From contig PUQB01000441.1 in the NCBI GenBank assembly GCA_003024785.1, positions 146,734-210,733 of the forward strand: 64,000 bases of DNA, in the 5' to 3' direction. This document shows positions 35,484 to 46,742 of the stretch, in pieces; positions within the stretch are counted from its first letter, which is position 1; each line of letters opens with the position of its first letter. The DNA comes from Selaginella tamariscina. Its lineage: Eukaryota; Streptophyta; Lycopodiopsida; Selaginellales; Selaginellaceae. Position numbers and translations under genes: made by a program. A model generated the notes under the pieces. The model had not been told where the DNA came from. It was given only the letters and a program-made list of their open reading frames with translations, and did not search any database.

Positions 35484-35798
35484 GTGTTTATGTTCACACA
35501 TATATATAGTTTACAAGCATAAATATAAATATAGAAATTCCAGAGATTCTAAAGCAGTATCGTTTAGTAATAAAGTTACAATCAACAAAGTTACAATCAA
35601 CAACAGGATGACTGTGAAAGGACTTCTGTCTATATTGGACTGTTATTATTAATAGTACTCTGGATATGTTATGTAGATTTGTCTTGTGCTCATTGTTGAC
35701 ACCTGTCAATAAAGACGCTAACACACACACACACACACACGCATATGAAATATAAGTTGAATGAATAATCGAATTCAATTAAGTTCCATACAAAAAGT

Positions 35799-38042
35799 TT
35801 AAACAGTGGAGTATCGGATTTGACCCATCTTCCACGTAGCAAGATGGTTCACCTTAACAGGGATGCTACCGTTGTTAAACAGGAACACATGTCCGACATT
35901 GTCATTCCCAAGAAGTGGATAAGACCGAGCCGTAATAACAGTCTTCCCCCCTTGAGCAAATGTCTCAACTATAGAATGATCCACCTGTTCATAAACAGTT
36001 TAATACTATTTCCCTTCGTGTGCGTGCGTGCGTGCGTACATAAACACTTTGTAAACTTACCAAGATCCTCAATGACAACTGGTGTTTTTCAGCACTCGTA
36101 ATGCTTACAATTCCCCCGTAAACGCCCTTAGTTGCGTCTGACGCTAGCGAGGAACTACAAATAAACAACAAATGATCAAACACACACACACACACACACA
36201 TGTATACGTACCTGGTTAGATCGTTACAAACAAGAGTTTTCCAGCCATCCTTGAACTTGAGGAACTTAAAAAACACAGCAGTTCTTTCACGTAAATCACC
36301 AGAAGCAAGAACATTAAGGCCAAATGGTCCAATAATTGCTCAGCAGATGGGAAAGTTCCATTGCAATACATCAATGTGTTCTGTGGAATCCCTTCAACCT
36401 TCGATGTTTCAAAGTTTAAACTCTCATTATGTAGCCTTGCACTTGGTATTTCGAATATAGCTTCAATATCAAGCTGTAAAAGAAAAAAAATCGTATAAAA
36501 TCTTCTTATGCTTTATATAAAAACCTGTGATCCTTGGCCTGCTTTCACTTCCACTGAAGCTCCCTTCTTCAATAATATGTCTTTATGTAGAACATGCTCT
36601 CCTCTGAGTGAGTTAACTTCTGCAATCGGCCATTGTCTAAGTGCATGTTGGCTTTCATCCAACCACACTTGTCTCGGAATTGCCTGCATGAATAAATATA
36701 TATATATATATATAGATGAAACAGATTCATGTGTATAAATCTACCTGAACAGAAGCCCACCCCTTGTGAATATCAGACGCCGGAAGATCTGCCTCACTGA
36801 TCCACCCGAGGAGGACTCTTCTCTTCTTCTTATGCTCATAAAAGTCTTAGAAGCATAGTAAATACCATAATCATATCTGAGTGCCCCTGGTCCGATATCA
36901 AGTTCAGGCAAGCTAGGCGTGAACTTGTCCTTCTCTGCTTCATAGTCACCAACCACGTAAGTATCCCACCTCTTCTCATCCAAGCTAACCTTTACCACGT
37001 ACTTAGTCGCACCATTCTTAAGAGAACTCGGGTACTTCTGCAACCCGTTCTTCCCGCTTACATGAACCGGGAAAAATCCGGACATTCCCACATGCCGGAT
37101 CCTTCACCCTTGTGTAAAACTTGATGAACAAGCTCCCACTTGCTGAAATCTTTACTCTTGTACTGCAGAATTAATCCGGTATCGTTGGCCTTGTGTTTCG
37201 ATCCTACCGCGATCCTCCAGTATCCGTCGTGTCCAATCCAAGCTGTTGTTGGATCTCTGTACTCGCTTGCATTAATCCCTTTGGGCGCTGTCGCTATGGG
37301 ATTCTCAGCATCCACCTTGATCCACTCTCGTAGAAGCGGATCAGATGCATCCTTTGGCACAGCCTACACGCGCACGCACGCACACACAAAAACGTCACGT
37401 CCGGAAAAGTATACATGATTGATCCAGAAAGTAGATATGTACCTTGTTCTGCACTTGCGTGGAGGAATTGGACCATCCAGTATATAAAAGAACTGGTTTC
37501 CCATGTACAAAGGTCGCAGAGCCAGACCAGACGCCCTTGATATCATACCATTTATCCGGAACAAGCGCAAGATCCTTCACATAGTGCCAGTGAATCAAAT
37601 CCTTGGAGACTGCATGTCCCCAAGTTATGTTTCCCCCACACGCTGCATATGGATTGTATTGATAGAATAAGTGATATAGTCCCTTGTAATACAATGGGCC
37701 TGCAGAAATCGAATCCGAATGAGATTTCAAGCAATCAATCAGTCGGTTTCTCGTGTACTTACCATTGGGATCTGCAGGAGGTAATCGAAATCCCAAGAAA
37801 CAAAAAGGAAAACACGTGAGAAAGAGAGAGAGAGAGAGGGAGAGGGAGAGAGTACCATTCATCCAATTCTTAGTAGGCTGGAAGTGGAACGAAGTTCTCT
37901 GCCATTTCCAGTCGAGACCATTGCGTGTGTCATCAAGCTCGAGCAATTGAGATTCTTGAGGAGAAAACCGAGTGGGGAGAGCTGTAAAACATGGCAAAAG
38001 GAGGAAGAAGAGAGAGAGGAAGTGAATAAGGGAGAAAGCCAT
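35799..38042 (-). CDS. Cell-wall-type acid invertase (invertase 1), second placement
   Basis: Same gene as 23694-25936, with eight exons including the 9-nt mini-exon. Exons 4 onward read better here ([20 protein letters not shown] and WECPDF are in one frame). Exon 3 is damaged: the sequence gives [11 protein letters not shown] where the first placement gives the family-typical [11 protein letters not shown], from a compensating pair of indels near 37636-37642. A reliable protein needs both placements. Confidence 0.88.
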
Positions 38043-38497
38043 GGCTTATTCTGGTGTTAAGGATTAGAATATATATACATGCATGATGGAAATCCGAAAT
38101 TAGAGTCGTGCTCATCCATCAAAGTCAGAAGCGTCTCCCCTTTTGTGCAGACCACCTCACATTACTAGTTTTGGAATATTCAAAGAATATGCGTGGTACC
38201 TGTTCTAAATTTAGTCAACAATTGACGGTTTTTACAGACAGTAACAAGTCAAGACGAAGACGTGGCAGAAGCAGATAGGATCATTGACTTAAAACCATAA
38301 TTTATTTATGAATTTGTTTACATATAACGAACACCACGCCACAACTTTTGTACGTCTGGTAAGTATCAATATGTATCACGTGTTCGATAATAATGCGTGT
38401 TTCTTTATGTAACGTGTATGACGTGTGTGTGTGTAAGTTTAAGACGAGGTTAAGACGATAAAAACAGTTAATTAAGGCAGTAAAACATTGATATACA

Positions 38498-39973
38498 TTA
38501 TATAGAGTGGAAATGAAGCTTCGTCATGTCTGATACTGTGAGTTTCTTGACTCGAACTGGCGTGTCGCCGTCGTTGAAGACAAATAACTTGTCCCCATCA
38601 AGCTGAGGGTACACACGAGCTGTGATTGCAGCCTTGCCACCTTGTGCAAACGTTTCCGTAATTGAATGATCCACCTGTGTGTACATACACATAAACAAAA
38701 TATACACACAGTGTATGTGTGTGTGTATATATATACAAACATGCATACTTACAAGAATTCTGAGCTTCAGTTCCTGTTCCTTATGTGAAACCTGTAAAGA
38801 AGCTCCGTATACTTCTTTCATTGCATCGCTGGCAAGTGAAGACCTGTATATATACACGTATATATACGTACACACGTACACTACATATGTGTATGTACCT
38901 TGTAAGATCGTTACACACAAGTGTTTTCCAGCCACTTTCGTAACGCACAAGCTTGAAGAAAATATTGGTTTGCTCCTGCAAGTCTGTCGAAGCCAAGACT
39001 TTGACACCAAAAGGCCCCATAACGCGGTCAGCATGGGCTGGAAGCGTACCATTACAAATCTCTACAGTTTCCTCGGCTGGTATATTCCACGGACTGAATT
39101 TTCCAATATGACGTATATCAAAGCTCACCTCAATATCAAGCTAAATAGACAAATGTATTAAACAATAAATAAATAAATAATTAAAACATACCTGTGAGCC
39201 GCTATGTATGTTCACTTTCTGGACTGTGTTATTGCCCACTATGAAGTCATCTACCGATCTCGAGTTCCGTCTGAGCTTCTCGACTTCGTGGATTGGGTAA
39301 ACTTTCAGTGCATGCTCGTTCTCCTCGTCCAGCCATATCTGTCTAGGAATGGCCTGCGTTTACAAACAAAAACGGCTTAGAGTTATACCACACGCACGCA
39401 CGCACACACGCACGCACACGCTGATTACTTGAACTGAGGTCCAGCCTTTTGCAATATCATTCTGTGGTGAATCGTCTTCCCGGATCCATCCAAAGATAAC
39501 TCTCCGCTTCCTACTCCAATCATAGAACGTTTTTGATGCGTAATATATACCATGGTCGTAGAACTTTGTCTCCGGCTTTCCAATATCGAACTCCTTAGAG
39601 CTCGGAACAAACTGCTCCCTCGTCGTGTCATACTCCCCAACAACATACACATCGTTTCCTTGCGTGCTCGCCTTGACAACATACTTCACATCCCTCCTGG
39701 GAGTTTCCATTCCTACCCCGGCTTTCCCAAGTCTTCTCACTGCGTAAAAGTCTGGACATTCCCACATACCAGTCCCGTTCGAGAAATGTACGGGCTCCCT
39801 CATCAGTTCCCATCTCGAGAAATCCTTGCTTCTGTACTGGAGGAGAAGTCCTGTTTCGTTCTTCTTGGATCCCACTCCCATTCTCCACGTGCCATCTGAG
39901 AACACATATACATGTGTATATGTGTGCATGTGTGGTATATGTGTATATGTGTGTGTGTGTCTCTCTCTCTCTC

Positions 39974-40010
<37 letters not shown>

Positions 40011-40713
40011 AGATGATTACCTTTTCCTACCCATGCAGTAACAGGGTCTCGGAAATCGGTTACATTGATTCCCAGAGGAGGAACTATCATAGGGTTATCG
40101 TTCAGCTTTAATCCATTTCCTCAGCAAAGGATCCCGAGGGTTAGCAGGGTATGCCTTACTTTGTGCTTGCACCAAGTCATTGGTTGCACCGGTATAAACC
40201 AGGATCGGTTTACCTATAAAAATATTATGAATACCAGCAGTATTATGTATATATAAAATGCATACCGTGAACCATTGTAGCTGAACCTGACCACACTCCT
40301 TTAATATCATACCATTTATCTGGAATCATTGCAGGTTCTAAGTAGTTCCAATGTATTAAATCTCTTGACACTGCATGAGCCCATGTAATGTTTCCCCATT
40401 GAGGTCCATAAGGGTTGTACTGATAGAAAAGGTGGTAGAATCCTCTGTAGTATAGTGGTCCTGTTATTAAACAAGTTAAGACATGATACTCAACTAGAAT
40501 AACATAAAGCCTCACCATTTGGATCTTCACCGCACAGCAGATATGCACAACAAGAAAAAAGATCAGAATAATAAAAATAAACAGCTAGAGTTTACCATTC
40601 ATCCAGTTCTTCATTGGCTGAAAATGAAACCCTGTTCGTTCCCGGTCATATGTGGAAGCTGCTGTGCAAACCAGAAAGAGTGAGACCAAGCCGAACACAA
40701 TGTTAAAAGACAT
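38498..40713 (-). CDS. GH32 invertase/fructan exohydrolase-like (invertase 2), second placement
   Basis: Secreted GH32 enzyme. Exons: 40596-40713, 40516-40524 (9-nt mini-exon, DPN), 40266-40460, 40021-40213, 39429-39895, 39192-39353, 38899-39140, 38753-38843 and 38498-38674. Catalytic motifs are intact: [22 protein letters not shown] and WECPDFYAV (cell-wall class). The loop holding the sucrose-binding Asp/Lys pair in Arabidopsis cwINV1 reads [15 protein letters not shown], with no obvious Asp-x-x-Lys. Introns split VHG/KP and WVGK/DG, sites that are uninterrupted in invertase 1, while invertase 1's intron at QNK/AVP is absent. A frameshift remains in exon 4 near 40107. Substrate is uncertain: sucrose or fructan. 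Confidence 0.87.
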
Positions 40714-40848
40714 GGTGTGAAACTATAGAAAACAAGATTACCCCTTATATAATGTTGCAATGGATAAGGCTGAAATTAGTATAATCCTAATATAATTCAT
40801 AACACACAGATTTAGTGCAAATGACACGACATTACTACGGTATATTCT

Positions 40849-41066
40849 CATGATTGATGGATATACACACGTACGTATTGATGGATATAAAGTATATTCA
40901 CCAATATGTATATTTATACGTGTGCATATTAATGGATACACACACACACATATTGATGGACATATATACGTGTGTATCCATCAATACGTATATCCATATT
41001 GATGTATTGTTGGACATGTTTTGTATACACAAACGTATACGTTTGTATATACATAACGTATACATA
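40849..41066. repeat. Minisatellite, second placement
   Basis: Same as 28698-28915. Confidence 0.6.
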
Positions 41067-41068
41067 TG

Positions 41069-42966
41069 TTATATGCATAACTCAAATATATACCTGGCCT
41101 GTTGTTTAGCGGCTAACAGAAGCACGTAGGGGGCAGCGTCTTTTGCATCCAGCACATATGTGTTTTGTGCAGCCTGCTCGACCAGCTTAACATCTCCTTC
41201 CACATTAGAGACTCCCAACAAGGTACTCCAGCTCGTTGGATGAGGCAAATAAGGCATAGTGTCAATGAGATCAACGGCATCCTTCAGCTGACCAGCCCTC
41301 CCGAGCAGATCAATCATGCATCTAAAATGCTCTGCTTTGGGACTGAGACAATGATCACCCACCATCGAACAGAAGCACTTCAATCCATGTCGTAATGAGC
41401 CAGCATGAGAGCATCCAGTTAGTATACTCAAGAATGTTGATTCATCGGGCCGACAACCTTCCATAACCATCATCTCCAGAAGCTCAAACGCGTCCCTGAA
41501 ATCCCCATCTGGGCATATGCAGCAATCATGGTGTCCCATGCTATTTCGTCATGAAATGGCATGATATCGAACACTTCTCTGGCCTGTAGTACCTCCCATT
41601 CTGGACATAAGCAGCCATCATCGCCGTCCATGAAACAATGCACCATTTCGGCATCCTCCGGAACAAAGTCATTGCCTCCTGGATATACCATTCCGGGCAT
41701 ACGTTGAGAAATGTGTAGTCCATGAAACCTGGGACCTCTCTGGCATTGTCTGAAATAGCCTTCGTTCGTCCTCCATGTCCCGGTTCTGACCAAGCATCGT
41801 ATTCCAAGAGATGACATTCCTGCTCGGCATTCTCTCAAACACAAGCTTTGCCTGCTCAAAGTCCCCGTTCTGCACATACCACTGAAGAATCCCTGTCCAG
41901 GAGATCACATTCCTCTCAGGCATTTCATCAAACAGCTTCTTCCCTGTTTCCATATCCCCGGAAACCATAGCTGCTTGTATAACAGCTGCCCACGATGAAT
42001 CATCCCGTGTGGCATCTTTCCAAACATCTCAATGGCTTCTTTCAAGCTACCAACCTGCGCAAAACCAGTAATCATCGAGTTCCAACATACCAAGTTCCTC
42101 TCTGGGATCCAGTCGAATTGCCTCTTAGCGTCCTGAATATGCCCATAATGGGCATATGCAGAGATCACGATGTTCCAGGTGACAAGGTTGTGCTTGGCCA
42201 TTCTAGCAACGATTTCCTTCGCCTTGTCGAAGTTCCCAGTCGTTGCAAATGCATGTAAGGTCGTCGTCCATGTAACTGAGTCCCTCGCACCCGTTTTTTC
42301 AAATAGATCAAAGACCTCCTGCAAATGCCTTGCTCGGGCATATGCAAAAATCATCAAGTTCAGAGAGACAACGCTCCTCTGCCGCATACGTAAGAACACT
42401 GTCCTGGCTTGTTGCAACTGCCCCGCATGGGCGTATCCAGAAACCATCGTGTTCCACGAGACAATGCTGCATTTGGGCATCCTGTGGTGCAAAACACGTC
42501 CTTCATCCATATGCCCATTGTGGGCATAGGCTGCAAGGAGGATGTTCCAAGAGATTACGTCCCTCTTCTCCATCGATTCAAAGACCTGTTTAGCCTCCAT
42601 GACATCCCCACACTTCCCATACATTCCCATCACATGATCCGCTAAGTACTTGTTCCGGGAATACCTGCTGAGAAGTACCTGTTGGTGGATGCATTTCCCT
42701 CGTGATAAGTCGTGTGAACTTCCGGCTTGTCGGAGGAGCGATGCATAGTCTTCTGGAGAGAAAGACTGTTCCATCTGCTCGAACTTTGCATACGCTTCTG
42801 ATTCGCGCTGTTCGAGTACTTGCATTGCCAGACGACCCCATTTCGAGTGCGGGAATGTGAGGACTAGCCAGTTCAAATAACGATCGGGTAGCGGCTGGAG
42901 GACGTTCTTCTCTATATGAGATTGGAGCTTGCGGAGAACCAGGCTCCGGATGTCAGGACTAGGCAT
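41069..42966 (-). CDS. Pentatricopeptide repeat protein, second placement
   Basis: Intronless, about 630 residues. Residues 1-100 are non-repeat; from about 115 (YLADHVMGMYGKCGDVMEAK) to about 500 the protein is a chain of PPR motifs, many of exactly 31 residues ending in a Met-Pro-type loop (VISWNILLAAYAHNGH, IVSWNTMVSGYAHAGQ, LVTWNIVISAYAHYGH). This is the S-type pattern common in lycophytes. The end (GRAGQLKDAVDLIDTMPY, then LLGVSNVEGDVKLVE) matches an E-like region; no DYW deaminase motif is present. A likely RNA-processing or editing factor in plastid or mitochondrion; target unknown. Breaks near 42005, 41688 and 41590 are single-base differences from the first placement. The last codons run into ggtatat, a possible donor site, so a further exon is possible. 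Confidence 0.85.
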
Positions 42967-43034
42967 GTAAACATGTCTGACTTACATCGACTGTTTTTTT
43001 ATGGTATCTATCTACACACGCACACACATATATA

Positions 43035-43106
<72 letters not shown>

Positions 43107-44365
43107 CACGATATGTAATTTGTGCATAAGTTAGATTTTACATTTTAAGAACAAGATCAAATCAAAATAAATCTAAATAGCTTTTTGCGGGAAACTTGCA
43201 TACACTTGCTGTTATAGACAAACTAAAAATAAATTAATCAAGTACAACATATTATATTGTATATAAATAAAAAAAAAACTCAAAAAAAGAAATTACTTAT
43301 ATAATTTAATCTTTTCACATTTTTAATATATTTTACACGCACATTTGTATGGATCCATATATATAAGTAGTGTTTATTCCTCTGCATATAATATATTTTG
43401 TGTATATAATTTATACTTATATAACATTAAAAATATTATTTTTTATTTATTTTGGTACGCAACTTCCTCCTCAAATACATGTGTTAATTAAGGTTATAAC
43501 TTGCATATAATTAAGAATATAAACTTGATTAGATTATGTGTAATATTTTCCTCGGCACGCCGAGGATGTGTAACTCTCATGTTCAAGAATGACTTGAGAA
43601 TGTATTGTATTCCTGCACTCTGTCAGAAGTAGCAGTTAACAAATCATGCAGATTGTCTCTCTCAGTGTAAGGAGCTCTATAATTCTCTATATGGAGCATA
43701 GTCAGACTGGTTACTCCGAGACCACCAGCGTGTGTTTCGAACCGAGCTTCAGAGTGTACCATGCTTCTTAGAAAGCTTCCACAGAGTGGTGAACGGGCTT
43801 AAGGTAAAGGAGGTAAATGATCGCGCTACACTACTGAATATTTCCATCATAAGCAGAGCCTTGAAGTTTAATGTTTATATAATGGATTTGTCACGATCAA
43901 AATCTATCACTATTAAATTTTCAAACTAACAAAGTCACTGAATCTTATACCTATACAATGTGAGATTCATACGTACAGCAGGGATTAGTCTATTGCTGTG
44001 TGCGTGTGATATGATTATGTCATACGATTAAACTATACGAACGTGAACACAACTTATAAGAAGCCTGAAGAAGAATGGTATATTTCATACAAACATAAAT
44101 CAAAGTACCTGAGTTTAAGCAGCCTACACTAGCCTTTCCGTATCGTGATCTCCGCAACTATTTATTTCATACCCTGCATATCACTCGGATGTCAGCTAGC
44201 TGCTGCAAAGACAAGAATGACGTCTGAATGTAGCAACAACATCACACTTCCAACATTATGTTAATAGACTATATATACGGATAAGGACTATACTAGCAAA
44301 ACAACACATACGCAAGTCCGAGGAGACTGTTTATGTTTATATAGTTATACGGGGGCTCTCTCTCT
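42967..44365. other. Intergenic DNA with (CT)n(TA)n microsatellite, second placement
   Basis: Microsatellite at 43039-43108. Near 44168 this placement has about 15 bp (around accctgcatatc) that the first placement lacks, the largest non-repeat difference noticed. Confidence 0.6.
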
Positions 44366-46432
44366 CTACCTGCTGCTGGCAAAGTTCCCCTTAGTAACAG
44401 CGGCAAGCTCTTCAATCAATCTCTTCTCTTCATTGCTTAGGCGCTTTGGAATCTCCACTTGTACACGTACTAACTGGTCGCCTCTCATGTTGGGTTTCCC
44501 CAGAAAAGGAACTCCCTTCTTGGCCATCACCAGAGTTGTACCTGGCTGTGTTCCTGGAGGTATTCTCAAATCCACTGGACCATCTACTGTAGGCACTTTA
44601 ATTGTTGTGCCAAGTATTGCATCGAGGTACAAAACCTTCGCAGATGTCAGTATATTATTGCCTGAAACAAACACCATACACAAAAATTGGCATTACTAGA
44701 CAAGCACGCGCGCGCACCATATATATACCATAATACCTTCTCGTTTCAGCTCAGGATCCGCTCGGACTTTGATAAATACGTATAAATCACCAGGTGGTCC
44801 ATTATTTCTGCCTGCATTCCCTTCAGATCTTACACGAAGACGGCTTCCAGAGTCTACTCCAGCAGGAACCTTGAGGTTTATCCGTTTTGACTTCCTGACA
44901 CGCCCATCCCCAGCACATGTGGAACAGGGAGTACTAGTTTCACCGGTTCCACCACACGAGGGACAAGTGGAAACTTGTCTAAACATCCCCAACGGAGTTT
45001 GGGCTGTTGATACAACTTGACCCTGGCCACCACACTGACTACAGCTAACCGGAGTTGTACCCGGCTTTGCACCAGTGCCACTGCATGTGCCACACGCTTC
45101 TAGCCGGAATGTCTCTATTTCCGTATCTGTTCCAAAAACTGCATCCTTGAAGTCCAGTTGTAAGTCATACCTTTCATCATCTCCTTGCATGGGACTGTTC
45201 CTTGCTTGCCTGCGTCCCATTCCTCCCATTCCACCGCCCATGCCTCCAAAGAAAGCTTCGAATAAATCAAACGGGTTGGAAAATCCCTAACAAACAACAT
45301 ATGCGTATATATATATGCGTGTATGTGGTTAGTATACATGTGTGTATTACATAAATGGGTAAAAATATGATACACGTGTTATATAATATATAGTGTTCAT
45401 TGTGTGAGGAAATAGAATAGTACCGATCCAGCACCAGGTCCTTTCAGTCCAGCCTCTCCATATTTATCATAGATTGCTCGCTTCTCATCGTCAGAAAGTA
45501 CCTGAATATATCAAAAGCTAAATACTTTATACCTGTTGAACTAGTTTAATATGCAAAACAAATGGGATATTTACCTCATAAGCATTACTGATGTCTTTAA
45601 ACTTTTGTTCTGCATCGGGTTCTCTGGTAAAGGAAATTATTCCGCAGTTTAATAAACAGATCTTGCAAATAACCAATGTAGAGAACTCACTTGTTTACGT
45701 CAGGATGAAATTGCCGTGCAAGCTTCCTGTAAGCTGCTCGACACAAATGCCTAGATTCAAAATCCTTGTCTTAACCACTTAAAGAGAGAAAAGAATTGGA
45801 AAATTAGATACACCATACCCGTTTTTATCTCTGGTTTGCTCGCTGTCTTGGGCACTCCAAGTATGTCATAGTACTCCTGCAATACAAGAACGTCAATCGA
45901 AAATTTATAACGTGTGTGCATACTGAAGTGAGCTGTGTGTGATTTATTTAGCGAGAGAGAGAGAGAGATGTATGACTTTATATAGGCAAAGTCATGTGCA
46001 TGTGAGTACATATATGTAGTATGAGAAACAGATAAGTAAGTATCATAACTGGATTTAGACATATACATATATATAGAATAATCTAATACTTACATTTTCT
46101 GCTCTAACTATTAATCTCCTTCTCCGGTTCTGTGGAGCATGTAAAGGCCTTGACATGTGTAAGGGGATAGAAGATAGAATGCCATTGCAGGTAAAGCTCA
46201 GCCCACAAGCGTCCTTCCTGATTATGTAAAACAGAATATAAGAATTAATACCACGGAAGAAATTAAGAATTGCACGGATTTTGATGCGATTTCTATGGAA
46301 ATTTCTAACTTACCTGTAAGTAGGGAAGGAACAAGACGCAGCTCCGATAGATCTACAGAAACCTTGCTGTGCAGAAACCCTATAGCTGCTCCTGTGCTGT
46401 AGCAGAACATGGCCGTTTGCAGCCGCCGCCAT
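44366..46432 (-). CDS. Chloroplast-type DnaJ (type I Hsp40) co-chaperone
   Basis: Stimulates Hsp70 ATPase and holds unfolded clients. Eight exons: 46314-46432, 46094-46217, 45819-45876, 45691-45736, 45575-45623, 45424-45501, 44737-45286 and 44366-44661. The N-terminus ([16 protein letters not shown], Ser/Arg-rich, no acidic residues) looks like a plastid transit peptide of about 75 residues. The J domain starts [13 protein letters not shown], and the HPD motif is intact ([10 protein letters not shown]). A Gly-rich segment ([12 protein letters not shown]) and the zinc-finger domain follow with all four repeats, [24 protein letters not shown] and CSTCAGDG, then the two C-terminal substrate-binding folds ([26 protein letters not shown]). 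Similar in layout to Arabidopsis DJA5/DJA6-type proteins. Ends NFASSR, without a CaaX box, which argues against the cytosolic class. Confidence 0.92.
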
Positions 46433-46742
46433 TGCGCCCCCTCCACTGACGGTCTTCTAACCTTCTAACCCTAGAATAATTCTCCAATGTAATGTCCACC
46501 AAGCGCTCAGATTTTTTCTAGGGTTTATCCAAAACCCTAAAGAATATACCACCTTTCGTGTCGGTAGAACTTGGATAACTTAATCAACTCAAACTTGTAA
46601 TGGATTTGGATAACTTAATCAACTCAAACTCTGAATGACATAATCTTTGCATTGGATTTGGATAACTACATAACGTGTATTTAAGTAAAGAAAAAATATG
46701 CGTAAGAATATTCCCTCACATAGAATTCAAATTCAAAACCAG
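46433..46742. promoter_or_regulatory. Short spacer between PAO stop and DnaJ start
   Basis: About 310 bp holding the PAO 3' region and the DnaJ 5' region. Imperfect repeats of ggataacttaatcaactcaa occur at about 46573 and 46608. A ctagggttt-type word (46519-46527), like the telo-box found in plant promoters of highly expressed genes, lies ~90 bp upstream of the DnaJ ATG. Confidence 0.35.

Larger units (their letters stand above)
33587..44790 (+). repeat. Duplicated segment, second placement (contig start)
   Basis: Counterpart of 21482-32633. It begins at the gap in the middle of the gypsy integrase and runs through the same genes in the same order. Confidence 0.9.

Noticed and set aside
33587..44790. 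A true recent tandem duplication of an invertase-PPR-DnaJ cluster
   Set aside because: Both breakpoints coincide with the assembly gap and the differences are mostly 1-3 base indels, so unmerged contigs or haplotypes explain it better.
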